Assembly: GCF_902498065.1 (NCBI RefSeq)
Contig: NZ_CABVIR010000001.1
Location: 124,001 to 188,000, forward strand
Source of the DNA: Pseudomonas fluorescens
GTDB taxonomy: Bacteria > Pseudomonadota > Gammaproteobacteria > Pseudomonadales > Pseudomonadaceae
Direction: 5' to 3'
DNA length: 64,000 bases
The first letter of the stretch is position 1. Each line of letters opens with the position of its first letter. Made by a program: the position numbers and the translations under genes. Positions 1 to 8,900 of this stretch are shown one piece after another. The notes beneath the pieces were generated by a model, which made no database searches, had not been told where the DNA came from, and saw only the letters and a list, made by a program, of their open reading frames with translations.

Positions 1-801
1 TACACCACGTTGCCACGGATTCCCGGGCGTGATTTTGCGGGTGTAGTCGTCAAAGGCCCGCAGGCGCTGATCGGTCAGGAAGTGTGGGGCACCGGCCGTG
101 AATTGGGCTTTTTCGCCGACGGCTCCCATGCGCAATTCGTCAAGTTGCCGGCCAACGGCGTGGCGCGCAAACCGACGCACCTGAGTTTTGCCCAGGCCGC
201 CAGCCTCGGCGTGCCTTACACCACGGCGTGGGATGCGCTGGAACGCAGTCTGGTGAACGCACAAACGCGGCTATTGGTGATTGGTGGCGGGGCGGTCGGC
301 AGTGCCGCGTTGGCGCTGGCCAAGGTGCGTGGCGCCCAGGTGCTGGCGGCGGCGCGTCGGCCGGAGCAGGTCAAGGACTTGCAGGCTCAGGGGTATCAAA
401 CGTTGCAACTGGATAAACCCGAGGACTTGGGAGCACAGGTCAACGCGGTCTACACCGGCGGCGCCGACGTGATTTTTGACACCACCGGGTTCTGGCTACC
501 GGCCTCCGTCCCTGCGTTGGCAGCGTTCGGCCGTATCGCGATCATTGCCGCGCCGGTGGATGGCCTGGTGCAGTTGCCGGCCCTGGCGCTGTACCGCAAG
601 GGCGGTTCGGTGGTGGGGATCAACTCGCTTCTGTACGGCGTGCAGGCGTGCGCGGCGATGCTCGATCAGTTCGGCCGGTTCTTCGATCAGGACCTGTTGC
701 CGTTGCCCCAAGGGTTGTTTGAATCGCCGCTGGCCGAAGGGCTGGAACGTTATGCCGAAGTGAATCAGGGCAGTGGCGACAAGGTGATTTTGTTGCCATA
801 A
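1..801 (+). CDS. MDR-family (quinone/zinc-type) oxidoreductase, 5' truncated by window edge
   Basis: The reading frame is open from base 1, so the gene starts upstream of the window and about 266 C-terminal residues are seen. The N-terminal part visible (PGRDFAGVV, then VWGTG) is the end of the GroES-like domain. A Rossmann nucleotide-binding segment follows, with a glycine-rich LVIGGGAVGSAAL motif near residue 95 and a DVIFDTTG strand, as in medium-chain dehydrogenase/reductases of the quinone oxidoreductase type. No structural-zinc cysteine cluster is visible in the part present, which favours a zinc-independent NADPH:quinone-reductase-like enzyme. The substrate cannot be inferred. The gene ends just before a REPIN. 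Confidence 0.85.
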   Translation, partial: YTTLPRIPGRDFAGVVVKGPQALIGQEVWGTGRELGFFADGSHAQFVKLPANGVARKPTHLSFAQAASLGVPYTTAWDALERSLVNAQTRLLVIGGGAVGSAALALAKVRGAQVLAAARRPEQVKDLQAQGYQTLQLDKPEDLGAQVNAVYTGGADVIFDTTGFWLPASVPALAAFGRIAIIAAPVDGLVQLPALALYRKGGSVVGINSLLYGVQACAAMLDQFGRFFDQDLLPLPQGLFESPLAEGLERYAEVNQGSGDKVILLP

Positions 802-810
802 CCCAACCAC

Positions 811-903
811 TGTGCGAGCTGGCTTGCCAGCGATGGCGGCTTCGGCAGCGATGCAAGCCTCAAGCGCCTCAAGCGCCTCATCGCTGGCAAGCCAGCTTCC
901 ACA
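811..903. repeat. REPIN (inverted pair of REP palindromes)
   Basis: Two REP-like imperfect palindromes lie in opposite orientation at 811-834 and 880-903, built on GCTGGCTTGCCAGCGAT and its complement. The spacer contains a short CTCAAGCGC duplication. It sits in the gap before selD. Confidence 0.8.
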
Positions 904-981
904 GGGTTTTGTCGTTCGTTAAAGCCCCTCAAAATGACCTTGCTGTAGACTCGTCCGCACTGACTTCACAAGGTGCACCCG

Positions 982-2016
982 ATGAGCGAGCCGATCCGTT
1001 TGACCCAATACAGCCACGGCGCAGGCTGTGGCTGCAAGATTTCCCCCCAGGTGCTGGAAGTGATTCTGGCCGGCAGCGGGGCGCAGAACCTTGACCCCCG
1101 GCTCTGGGTCGGCAATGCCTCGCGCGATGACGCGGCGGTGTATGCCATCGATGAAGAGCGCGGCGTGGTCTCGACCACCGATTTCTTTATGCCCATCGTC
1201 GACGATCCGTTCGATTTCGGCCGCATCGCCGCCACCAATGCCATCAGCGACATCTACGCCATGGGCGGCGATCCGTTGATGGCCATCGCGATCCTTGGCT
1301 GGCCGGTGAATGTGCTGGCGCCGGAGATTGCCCGGGAAGTGATTCGCGGCGGGCGCTCGGTGTGCGATGAAGCCGGCATCCCGTTGGCGGGCGGGCACTC
1401 CATCGATGCGCCGGAGCCGATCTTCGGCCTGGCTGTCACCGGGCTGGTGGAAAAGCGCCACATGAAGCGCAACGACACGGCCACCGCCGGTTGCCTGCTC
1501 TACCTCACCAAGCCCCTGGGCATTGGCATCCTCACTACCGCCGAGAAAAAGGGCAAGTTGCGCCACGCCGACATCGGCCTGGCCCGCGACTGGATGTGCA
1601 CCCTCAACAAGCCCGGCAGCCGTTTCGGCAAGCTCGACGGCGTGACCGCGATGACCGATGTCACCGGTTTCGGCCTGCTCGGGCACCTGGTGGAAATGGC
1701 CGACGGCAGCAACCTCACGGCGCGCATCGAATACGACCGCGTGCCGCGCCTGCCGGGTGTCGAGTACTACCTCGACCAGGGTTGCGTGCCGGGCGGGACG
1801 CTGCGCAATTTCGACAGCTACGCCAGCAAACTCGGGCGACTGCAGGAAATGCACAAACTCGTGCTCTGCGATCCGCAAACCAGCGGTGGCCTGCTGGTGG
1901 CGGTCACGCCCGAGGGCAACGATCAATTCCTCAGCGTCGCTGCCGAACTGGGCCTGACCCTTGCGCCGATCGGTGAACTGGTCGAGCGACAGACGAACGC
2001 GGTCGAGGTGTTTTGA
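982..2016 (+). CDS. selD: Selenide, water dikinase (selenophosphate synthetase)
   Basis: This gene makes selenophosphate from selenide and ATP, the selenium donor for tRNA selenouridine (and for selenocysteine where that pathway exists). The 344-residue length is normal. The N-terminal catalytic motif GAGCGCK is present, with cysteines (not selenocysteine) at 16 and 18 and Lys19, followed by the DDAAVY metal/ATP loop. The ATG at 982 is chosen over an in-frame GTG at 973 because it matches the family N-terminus ([15 protein letters not shown]) and has AAGG upstream. The stop codon shares its last base with the ATG of mnmH, so the two are translationally coupled. No selA/selB lies in the window. 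Confidence 0.97.
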   Translation: MSEPIRLTQYSHGAGCGCKISPQVLEVILAGSGAQNLDPRLWVGNASRDDAAVYAIDEERGVVSTTDFFMPIVDDPFDFGRIAATNAISDIYAMGGDPLMAIAILGWPVNVLAPEIAREVIRGGRSVCDEAGIPLAGGHSIDAPEPIFGLAVTGLVEKRHMKRNDTATAGCLLYLTKPLGIGILTTAEKKGKLRHADIGLARDWMCTLNKPGSRFGKLDGVTAMTDVTGFGLLGHLVEMADGSNLTARIEYDRVPRLPGVEYYLDQGCVPGGTLRNFDSYASKLGRLQEMHKLVLCDPQTSGGLLVAVTPEGNDQFLSVAAELGLTLAPIGELVERQTNAVEVF

Positions 2017-3119
2017 TGTCCAGCGATTTCACCGATTACCGCGACATTTTCCTCAATGACCGGCCGATGATGGATACCCGCGCGCCGGTCGAATTCATCA
2101 AGGGTTCCTTCCCCGGAGTGATCAATCTGCCGCTGATGAACGACAGCGAGCGGCAGCGGGTCGGCACTTGCTACAAGCAGCAGGGTCAGCAGGCGGCCAT
2201 TACGTTGGGGCATCAGTTGGTGTCTGGCGAGATCCAGGCCGCGCGAATTCAGGCCTGGGCCGATTTTGCCCGGGCTCATCCCGAGGGGCTTTTGTATTGT
2301 TTTCGCGGTGGCTTGCGCTCGCAGATCGTTCAGCAATGGCTGAAGAGTGAGGCGGGTATCGATTATCCGCGGGTCGGCGGTGGCTACAAGGCCATGCGTA
2401 GTTTCCTGTTGGAGACGATCGATCAGACGATGGCTCAATGTGATTTCGTCCTGCTGGGCGGCATGACCGGCACCGGCAAGACCGAAGTGCTCACGCAGCT
2501 GCGTAACGGCCTGGACCTTGAAGGCCACGCCAACCATCGCGGCTCCAGTTTCGGCAAGCGCGCCACGGGCCAGCCGTCCAACATCGATTTTGAAAACCGC
2601 CTGGCCGTGGACGTGCTGAAGAAGCGCAGCCGCGGTATCGAGCAGTTTGTGCTGGAAGATGAAAGCCGTGCGATCGGCAGTTGCGCGTTGCCGTTGGCGC
2701 TGTATCAGGGCATGCAGCAATTTCCGATGGTCTGGCTCGAAGACAGCCGTGCAGGGCGGGTTGAACGCATCCTGCGTGATTACGTGGTGGACTTGTCTGC
2801 CGAGTTCAACGACGTGCATGGCGAAGAAGGTTTCGCGCTGTTTTCCGAGCGTTTGCTGGCGAGCCTGAACAACGTTCAGAAGCGACTGGGTGGCGAGCGT
2901 CATCGGCGGATGTTGATCCTGATGGAGGATGCGCTGGCGGAGCAGGCGCGCAGCGGGGCGGTGGATTTGCACCGGGGCTGGATTGATGGGTTGCTGGGTG
3001 AGTATTACGACCCGATGTATGCGTTTCAGCGGGAGAAGAAGGGGGCGCGGATCGAGTTTGCCGGGGAGCGGGGAGCGGTTATCGAATACCTGCAAGCGCG
3101 TGGCCATCGCCCGGGGTGA
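2016..3119 (+). CDS. mnmH: tRNA 2-selenouridine synthase
   Basis: MnmH (SelU/YbbB) replaces sulfur by selenium at the wobble 2-thiouridine of tRNAs for Lys, Glu and Gln, using selenophosphate from SelD. An N-terminal rhodanese domain carries the active-site loop YCFRGGLRS, with Cys95. A P-loop [10 protein letters not shown] follows at about residues 144-153, as expected for the geranyl-transfer/ATPase half. The length (367 residues) matches the family. The ATG overlaps the selD stop by one base. A TTG three bases upstream is in frame but unnecessary. A REPIN follows the gene. Confidence 0.95.
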   Translation: MSSDFTDYRDIFLNDRPMMDTRAPVEFIKGSFPGVINLPLMNDSERQRVGTCYKQQGQQAAITLGHQLVSGEIQAARIQAWADFARAHPEGLLYCFRGGLRSQIVQQWLKSEAGIDYPRVGGGYKAMRSFLLETIDQTMAQCDFVLLGGMTGTGKTEVLTQLRNGLDLEGHANHRGSSFGKRATGQPSNIDFENRLAVDVLKKRSRGIEQFVLEDESRAIGSCALPLALYQGMQQFPMVWLEDSRAGRVERILRDYVVDLSAEFNDVHGEEGFALFSERLLASLNNVQKRLGGERHRRMLILMEDALAEQARSGAVDLHRGWIDGLLGEYYDPMYAFQREKKGARIEFAGERGAVIEYLQARGHRPG

Positions 3120-3140
3120 TGTGTTGATTTTTCCGGCCTC

Positions 3141-3233
3141 ATCGCGAGCAGGCTCGCTCCCACATTTGGTTTCTGTCGGACACTTAATTCATGTCCACTG
3201 AAGATCCAATGTGGGAGCGAGCCTGCTCGCGAT
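3141..3233. repeat. REPIN
   Basis: Two inverted REP palindromes (3141-3163 and 3211-3233), core GTGGGAGCGAGCCTGCTCGC, flank a roughly 47-base spacer. It lies between the convergent genes mnmH and the histidine phosphatase and may act as a transcript-end hairpin. Confidence 0.85.
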
Positions 3234-3272
3234 AGGGCCCTGACAGCCGCTACAAGATTTGAACCATCACCC

Positions 3273-3947
3273 TCAAGTCGGGCAGGTTTCCTGACCGTTA
3301 TCCAGGCCTTGCTTGTAGTTGTGGCTCTGCAGGCTGGCCTTGCCGTTGTGCCAGGTCAGGGTGAGTACATACAGCGAGTCGTAGTCGCTGGATTCCCAGT
3401 CATCGGTGATGTTCTGTTTCTTGCCGACCGCTTCGCCCGCGACCTTGTTGATCAGCTCGGGCAGGTAGCCGTGGGACCACGCGGTGTAGATCACCGAGTT
3501 GTGATATTTGTCATGGAGCAGTTCGTCGGCCAGGTCGCTGGTGTCGTTGGCCGAGAAATTGATGTTCACCGGCAAACCGAGCTTGATGGCGCTGGGGCTG
3601 ATGGTCATCAGAGGACGAATGTAGCTGTAGGAGTTATCCAGTTCGCCTTCCTCGACATTGCGCGTCGGGTTGGCCGCAAAAACGTAGTTGGCCTTGCCGA
3701 ATTTTTCCGGGAGCAGGGTGGCCAGATCGATGGCGCGGTTCAGGCCCTGGCAATTGAGCTGACCGAGGCCGCCGGCGGGTTTTTCCGCGTGGCGCAGGAA
3801 GACCAGCGTCTGGGTGCCGTCAGCCGGCTGGGCGCGGCTTTCACGGACTTCAAGCGACAGGAATAGCGCACTGATTGCCAGCAAGGTGGGCAGCACGACA
3901 TAAGCGCGATGCTTGAAGCGTTGGACCAGTTTCATAGGGTTCATCAT
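3273..3947 (-). CDS. Exported histidine phosphatase-like protein
   Basis: This is a 224-residue protein with an N-terminal hydrophobic segment (VVLPTLLAISALFLSL) that looks like a signal peptide or anchor, so it probably acts in the periplasm. The motif VFLRHAEKP is the phosphohistidine RHxE signature of the histidine phosphatase (phosphoglycerate-mutase-like) superfamily. A later SHGYLP could supply the second catalytic histidine. Two adjacent ATGs (3947, 3944) and one at 3935 are all possible starts, and none has a strong ribosome site. The substrate is unknown. The gene is not in an operon. Confidence 0.8.
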   Translation of the reverse strand: MMNPMKLVQRFKHRAYVVLPTLLAISALFLSLEVRESRAQPADGTQTLVFLRHAEKPAGGLGQLNCQGLNRAIDLATLLPEKFGKANYVFAANPTRNVEEGELDNSYSYIRPLMTISPSAIKLGLPVNINFSANDTSDLADELLHDKYHNSVIYTAWSHGYLPELINKVAGEAVGKKQNITDDWESSDYDSLYVLTLTWHNGKASLQSHNYKQGLDNGQETCPT

Positions 3948-4222
3948 GGAATAAGGGTTTCTTCAGCGCATTCGGTTAAGGCTGACAAACCTTTACACCC
4001 CGCGCTCCCAGCGTCGGGTGTTTTCCATGTCGTTGAGCCGGTCCGTTTCCGAAAGGGCAACACTCAGAGTCCACTGAAGCCCGTTTGGTTCGATTCCGGC
4101 GGCGTGCGCAGCAATCTACCGATAACCATGAACGGGTTGGAGCAGAGGTTATCGACAGGATGTTGCGGATTTGTGGACACGGTACACGGGTCGGCTCCGC
4201 AGAACGCTGCAATGCATTGATC
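3948..4222. other. Gap without a convincing gene
   Basis: Short open frames on the minus strand here have no ribosome site and no recognisable domain. Apart from the Anr-type box further on, nothing could be supported in this stretch. Confidence 0.5.
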
Positions 4223-4236
4223 TTGATAATCATCAA
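4223..4236 (+). promoter_or_regulatory. Perfect Anr/FNR-type box upstream of the glutathione transferase
   Basis: TTGAT-AATC-ATCAA matches the FNR/Anr/Dnr consensus TTGAT-N4-ATCAA at all ten half-site positions. A plausible -10 (TATGAT, 4277-4282) puts the transcription start near 4289, about 60 bases from the box centre, the spacing of a class I activation site. The gene at 4315 is the likely target. Anr itself is encoded at 34082-34816. Confidence 0.6.
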
Positions 4237-4314
4237 TATCGATACGCCGGACATCGCAGCCTGCGGCCACTCACACTATGATCGTGTCTCTCAATCTCTT
4301 CGTGGATCCTTGCG

Positions 4315-5013
4315 ATGACCGATCTTTCTGCTTTCCCCATCACCCAGAAATGGCCAGCCCAATACCCTGAGTGGATTCAGCTTTATTCACTGCCGACCCC
4401 CAACGGCGTCAAAGTGTCGATCATGCTCGAAGAGATCGGCCTGCCCTACGAGCCGCATCGCGTGGGCTTCGACACCAATGACCAGTTGTCGCCCGAGTTT
4501 CTGTCGCTGAACCCCAACAACAAGATCCCGGCGATCCTCGACCCCCACGGCCCGGACGACAAGCCGCTGCCGCTGTTCGAATCCGGGGCGATTCTGATCT
4601 ACCTCGCGGACAAGAGCGGGCAATTGCTGGCCCAGGAATCGGCAGCGCGTTACGAGACGATCCAGTGGCTGATGTTTCAGATGGGGGGTATCGGACCGAT
4701 GTTTGGCCAGCTCGGCTTTTTCAACAAATTCGCCGGCAAGGAATACGAAGACAAACGTCCTCGGGATCGCTATGTCGAGGAAAGTAAACGTTTGTTAAAA
4801 GTTCTTGATGGACGTCTGCAGGGGCGCGACTGGATCATGGGCGAGCGCTACACCATCGCCGACATCGCGACATTCCCGTGGGTGCGCAACCTGATCGGTT
4901 TCTATGAAGCGGGCGATCTGGTGGGCATCAAGGATTTCCCGAACGTAACTCGGGTGCTGGAGCGCTTCCTCGCACGTCCAGCAGTGATGCGCGGGCTGGA
5001 AATTCCCAAATAG
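4315..5013 (+). CDS. Glutathione S-transferase, YfcG/YghU-like
   Basis: The product is a soluble 232-residue protein with an N-terminal thioredoxin fold beginning LYSLPTPNGVKVSIMLEE. The PNNKIPAI cis-proline loop and the FESGAILIYLA glutathione-binding stretch are visible, followed by an all-helical C-terminal domain. The TPNG-K pattern and NPNNKIPA are typical of the bacterial Nu-class enzymes YfcG and YghU, which have disulfide-bond reductase activity. That activity is inferred here from the family. A perfect Anr-type box lies about 80 bases upstream. The PhzF-like gene follows after 33 bases and may be cotranscribed. Confidence 0.9.
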   Translation: MTDLSAFPITQKWPAQYPEWIQLYSLPTPNGVKVSIMLEEIGLPYEPHRVGFDTNDQLSPEFLSLNPNNKIPAILDPHGPDDKPLPLFESGAILIYLADKSGQLLAQESAARYETIQWLMFQMGGIGPMFGQLGFFNKFAGKEYEDKRPRDRYVEESKRLLKVLDGRLQGRDWIMGERYTIADIATFPWVRNLIGFYEAGDLVGIKDFPNVTRVLERFLARPAVMRGLEIPK

Positions 5014-5046
5014 GACGTTTCGATTTCATCAGGACCAAGGCAGGCC

Positions 5047-5889
5047 ATGCATTCATTCGATTTCAAGCAAGTAGATGTCTTCAGCCGCGTCGCGCTCAAG
5101 GGCAATCCGTTGGCCGTTGTGTTCGGCGCCGACGAGCTCAGCGATGAGCGCATGGCGGCGTTCGCCACGTGGACCAACCTCAGTGAAACCACGTTCATCC
5201 TCGCACCGCAGGACCCTCGGGCCGATTACCGGGTGCGGATTTTCACCACGCTGAGCGAATTGCCGTTCGCCGGTCACCCGACCCTGGGCACTTGTCATGC
5301 CTGGCTCGAAGCCGGTGGCGTGCCCAAGGGCGAGGAGATCATTCAGGAATGCGGCGTCGGCCTGGTGCGGGTGCGTCGACAAGGCGCGGAGCTGGCTTTT
5401 CTCGCACCGCCACTGCTCAAGACCGGACCGGTGGAGGCCGATGTCATGGCGCGCGTGCGGCGCGGGCTCAGGCTGGAACCGGACGCCATCGTGCGGGGGC
5501 AGTGGGTTGATAACGGCGCGGGCTGGCTGGCGGTGATGGTCGAGGATCGCCAGCAGGTGCTGGACCTGCAACCGGACCATACGCAGATGCTTGGCCTCGC
5601 GGTCGGCGTGATCGCGCCGTGGCATCCCGAGCGTGACGGCGATGACGCACAGTTCGAAGTGCGCGCGTTCATCTCTGGCGACGGCATGCCGGAAGACCCC
5701 GCCACGGGCAGCTTGAATGCCGGGATCGCCCAGTGGTTGCTCGGCGAGGGGCTGGCGCCGGCGTCCTACGTGGTCAGCCAGGGCCTGACGATGGGCCGCG
5801 CGGGACGTATTCAGGTCGATCAGGTGGGCGATGAAATCTGGATTGGTGGCTCCGTCGTGACCTGTATCTCCGGAACCCTGACGCTATGA
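5047..5889 (+). CDS. PhzF family protein (phenazine-biosynthesis-like isomerase fold)
   Basis: This 280-residue protein has the diaminopimelate-epimerase-like fold of PhzF. It starts FKQVDVFSRVALKGNPLAVVF and carries the conserved glutamate in NLSETTF (Glu47), the PhzF catalytic acid. The second-half signature DPATGSLNAGIAQWL is also present. No other phenazine genes lie nearby, so it is one of the many stand-alone PhzF homologs of unknown substrate, not evidence for phenazine production. It lies 33 bases after the glutathione transferase and a REPIN follows. Confidence 0.9.
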   Translation: MHSFDFKQVDVFSRVALKGNPLAVVFGADELSDERMAAFATWTNLSETTFILAPQDPRADYRVRIFTTLSELPFAGHPTLGTCHAWLEAGGVPKGEEIIQECGVGLVRVRRQGAELAFLAPPLLKTGPVEADVMARVRRGLRLEPDAIVRGQWVDNGAGWLAVMVEDRQQVLDLQPDHTQMLGLAVGVIAPWHPERDGDDAQFEVRAFISGDGMPEDPATGSLNAGIAQWLLGEGLAPASYVVSQGLTMGRAGRIQVDQVGDEIWIGGSVVTCISGTLTL

Positions 5890-5892
5890 CCT

Positions 5893-5995
5893 GTGGGAGC
5901 GGGCTTGCCCGCGATGAGGCCGGATCATCCAGCATCTATGTTGACTGACCCACCGCTATCGCGAGCAAGTCGAATCGTCGCACCGCCGCTCCCAC
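5893..5995. repeat. REPIN with a disrupted right arm
   Basis: The left REP (5893-5915) is standard, GTGGGAGCGGGCTTGCCCGC. The right copy begins ATCGCGAGCAAG and ends CCGCTCCCAC, but the middle is replaced by about 15 unrelated bases, so the inverted copy no longer pairs fully. Confidence 0.75.
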
Positions 5996-6135
5996 AGTGT
6001 TTTGTGTGGATGCGGGAATTGTTGCCAAACAGGTAATGGATTTTCCTACATCGAGGTTTGTCACTGGCACCCACAGGGCATAAGCTTTCGCCCCCTTACG
6101 ACTTTCGTCTCGTCTTCCGATTTCAGGAACCTCCC

Positions 6136-7110
6136 ATGTCCAGTCAGTTCCCCGAAGCACGTCCACGCCGTCTGCGCCGCAATGCGAGCCTGCGCAGCCT
6201 GTTCCAGGAAACCGAATTCAGCCTGAACGACCTGGTGCTGCCGATTTTCGTCGAGGAAGAAATCGACGACTTCGTGCCGATCAAGAGCATGCCCGGCGTG
6301 ATGCGGATTCCGGAATCGAAACTGGCCGGCGAGATCGAGCGTTATGCCCGTGCGGGGATCAAGTCGGTGATGACCTTCGGCGTGTCTCATCATCTGGACA
6401 GCAGCGGCAGCGACACCTGGAGCGAGAATGGCCTGGTCTCGCGCATGTCGCGCATCGCCAAGGACGCAGTGCCGGACATGATCGTGATGTCCGACACCTG
6501 TTTTTGTGAGTACACCAGTCACGGTCACTGCGGCGTGCTGCACAACCACGAAGTCGACAACGACCAGACCCTGATCAACCTTGGCAAACAAGCCGTCGCT
6601 GCAGCCCGTGCCGGTGCTGATGTGATCGCGCCGTCGGCAGCAATGGACGGCCAGGTGCAGGCGATTCGCCGGGCGCTGGATGACGCCGGTTTCACCCAGA
6701 CCGCGATCATGGCCTATTCGACAAAATTTGCCTCGGCGCTCTACGGCCCGTTCCGCGAGGCTGGCGGCAGCGCGCTCAAGGGTGACCGAAAAAGCTATCA
6801 AATGAACCCGATGAACCGCCGCGAAGCGGTGCGTGAATCGCTGATGGACGAGCAGGAAGGTGCCGACGCACTGATGGTCAAACCGGCTGGCGCGTACCTC
6901 GACATCATTCGCGACATTCGCGAGGTTTCCCGCCTGCCGCTGTCGGCGTATCAGGTCAGCGGCGAGTACGCGATGATCAAGTTCGGCGCGCAGGCCGGGG
7001 CAATCGATGAGGATCGCGTTGTGCGCGAGAGCCTTGGGGCGATCAAGCGGGCGGGGGCGGATTTGATCTTCACCTACTTCGCGATGGACCTGGCCCTGGC
7101 CGGGATCTGA
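6136..7110 (+). CDS. hemB: Delta-aminolevulinic acid dehydratase (porphobilinogen synthase), zinc type
   Basis: HemB condenses two 5-aminolevulinate molecules to porphobilinogen in heme synthesis. The start at 6136 gives 324 residues ([16 protein letters not shown]). An upstream in-frame start at 6058 would add an unlikely tail. Active-site lysines are visible at 197 (YSTKF) and 249 (MVKPAGAY). The metal loop reads [15 protein letters not shown], with Cys122, Cys124 and Cys132, the zinc-binding triad of the E. coli type. The well-studied P. aeruginosa enzyme instead has aspartates here and uses magnesium, so this gene is probably a second, zinc-dependent isozyme. Confidence 0.95.
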   Translation: MSSQFPEARPRRLRRNASLRSLFQETEFSLNDLVLPIFVEEEIDDFVPIKSMPGVMRIPESKLAGEIERYARAGIKSVMTFGVSHHLDSSGSDTWSENGLVSRMSRIAKDAVPDMIVMSDTCFCEYTSHGHCGVLHNHEVDNDQTLINLGKQAVAAARAGADVIAPSAAMDGQVQAIRRALDDAGFTQTAIMAYSTKFASALYGPFREAGGSALKGDRKSYQMNPMNRREAVRESLMDEQEGADALMVKPAGAYLDIIRDIREVSRLPLSAYQVSGEYAMIKFGAQAGAIDEDRVVRESLGAIKRAGADLIFTYFAMDLALAGI

Positions 7111-7143
7111 ATCCACACACAAGACCCTGTGGGACGGTGTGAA

Positions 7144-8679
7144 TCAGTTAGAACCAAAAAACGGCCGTATCCCGCGATCCCGGAAGTACCGCGCAATCAC
7201 TTTCGGGTCCGAGCAGGTCTCGGCAATCGCCACATAGGTATCCGGCCGCAACAGGTAAAAACCGTTACGCCCCAGGCCGGCCGCTTCAAAGGCCGGCCGC
7301 CAGTCAAACACATGCAACGGCAGATGATGTTCATTGCACCAGGCAATCATTTCGTCGCTGGTGTCGCCGTACACATGCACCTGCCAGTTCGGGCACTTCA
7401 GGGGCCCGAAATTATCCCCTTCACCATCGTGCGCCCAGGGCAAGCGGTCGCCACCGTGAACGTGCCCGGCAACGCCGGTGCTTAACGGCATTCCACGATA
7501 GTTGAGGGTGAGTTGCGACACCGTGCGAAACAGGAATTCCCGGGAGGTCTCGAACGAGGCCATTTTCGGCAACAGGAACGGCGCCAGGCGGGTGCGCAGC
7601 AAATCTGCCATGCGTCCTTCGGCCGTGACGAAACTGAACACCCGGTCGGTGGTGGCGACCAGTTTGCGGGCAAAGGCGATGCGCTCGGTTTCATACGTGT
7701 CGAGCAGATGCGGGGCAGCACCGCCGCTCAACACGGCCGCGAGTTTCCAGGCGAGGTTGATGGCATCGCCAATCCCGGTGTTCATGCCCTGACCGCCAGC
7801 CGGGCTGTGGACATGAGCCGCGTCGCCCAAGAGAAACACGCGACCGCTGCGAAAGTGATCGGCCACCCGATGATGCACGCGATAGGTCGAGAACCAGTTC
7901 ACCTGTTCGATCTGCACCTTCAGGTGTGCGATGGCGCGCTGGCTGACGTCTTCAAACTTCAGGGTTTCGGCGTGCTCGGCGCGTTCATCGCGAACCGTTC
8001 CGATCAGCCGCGCGCGACCTTCGCCCGCGAGGGGAAACACCGCGAGAAAGTCCGCCTCATCAAGGTCCAGGTGCAGCTCGCCATTGAGCGCCGGACCGCT
8101 GGCCTGCACGTCGGCCACGTAGAAAATCTGCTGGTAGGTGCCGCCGGGAAATCCGGTGTCGAGGGTTTTGCGCACTAACGAGCGGGCGCCATCGCAACCG
8201 GCCAGGTAACAGGCCTGACAGGTTTCCTGTTGACCATCGGGCAAGCGCAACCTTGCGGTGATGCCGTCGCCGGTTTCCTCGAAGCTCTCCAGCTCGGTGT
8301 TGCGCTCGACCTGGATGCCAAAGGTCTCCAGACGCTCGATCAGCAGCCGCTCATGCTCGTCCTGAGGGAAGATTTCGAGGAACGCGTACGGCGTCAGTCC
8401 TTCGCCAACCCGGTTCAACGGCAAGCGCGCCACAGGTTCACCCTTGACCCAGAAATTGGCCGCCGCCACGCGATGACCGCCCTTTATCACGGCGTCGCCA
8501 AGGTCGAGCTGGCGATACAGTTCCAGTGTGCGGGCTTGCACGGCCAACGCCCGGGACGTGGTGCCGGGGGCCGAGGTCTTATCGAGAATCCGCACGCGGA
8601 TCCCCAGTTTGCTAAGCCATAACGCCAGGACCAACCCGGTGGGGCCGGCGCCGATGATCAGAACGTCGCTACGGTTCAT
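7144..8679 (-). CDS. FAD-dependent aromatic-ring monooxygenase
   Basis: This is a flavoprotein hydroxylase of the p-hydroxybenzoate/pentachlorophenol hydroxylase group, 511 residues. The N-terminal FAD motif IIGAGPTGLVLAL, the DG motif (GCDGARSLVRKTL, about residue 160) and the GD motif (VFLLGDAAHVHSPAGGQG, near residue 285) are all present. A thioredoxin-like C-terminal domain follows. The ATG at 8679 is preferred because GGGAGC precedes it; a TTG at 8691 is also in frame. The substrate is unknown. It converges on hemB with 33 bases between the stops and no obvious terminator. Confidence 0.9.
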   Translation of the reverse strand: MNRSDVLIIGAGPTGLVLALWLSKLGIRVRILDKTSAPGTTSRALAVQARTLELYRQLDLGDAVIKGGHRVAAANFWVKGEPVARLPLNRVGEGLTPYAFLEIFPQDEHERLLIERLETFGIQVERNTELESFEETGDGITARLRLPDGQQETCQACYLAGCDGARSLVRKTLDTGFPGGTYQQIFYVADVQASGPALNGELHLDLDEADFLAVFPLAGEGRARLIGTVRDERAEHAETLKFEDVSQRAIAHLKVQIEQVNWFSTYRVHHRVADHFRSGRVFLLGDAAHVHSPAGGQGMNTGIGDAINLAWKLAAVLSGGAAPHLLDTYETERIAFARKLVATTDRVFSFVTAEGRMADLLRTRLAPFLLPKMASFETSREFLFRTVSQLTLNYRGMPLSTGVAGHVHGGDRLPWAHDGEGDNFGPLKCPNWQVHVYGDTSDEMIAWCNEHHLPLHVFDWRPAFEAAGLGRNGFYLLRPDTYVAIAETCSDPKVIARYFRDRGIRPFFGSN

Positions 8680-8900
8680 GGGGGCTCCCAACGCATTGGC
8701 AGGCGCCGTGGGATCAGGCGGTGAGCTTTAATTGAAGGCCATCGATGGCGCCTGCGCCAGCCGGTCCGTCCGTTAACATCGAGTCAGCCACTGGGAGCAA
8801 GCTCGTTCCCCAGGGAACAGTACCGCGTCGGCACAGTCATAGCCTGCGCCATGCGATTGATCGTATGGTTAACCCGGTTCAACGGATCTGATGGAGTGCC

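Noticed and set aside
919..1926. 335-residue minus-strand frame opposite selD
   Set aside because: Antisense to a gene with intact catalytic motifs.
4219..4237. Fur box near the glutathione transferase
   Set aside because: The match to the 19-base Fur consensus is partial, whereas the same bases fit the Anr consensus perfectly.
3976..4254. 92-residue minus-strand ORF in the gap before the glutathione transferase
   Set aside because: No ribosome site or domain, and it runs over the Anr-type box.
5047..5889. Evidence for phenazine biosynthesis
   Set aside because: Only a stand-alone PhzF-family gene is present; no phzA-E/G lies nearby.
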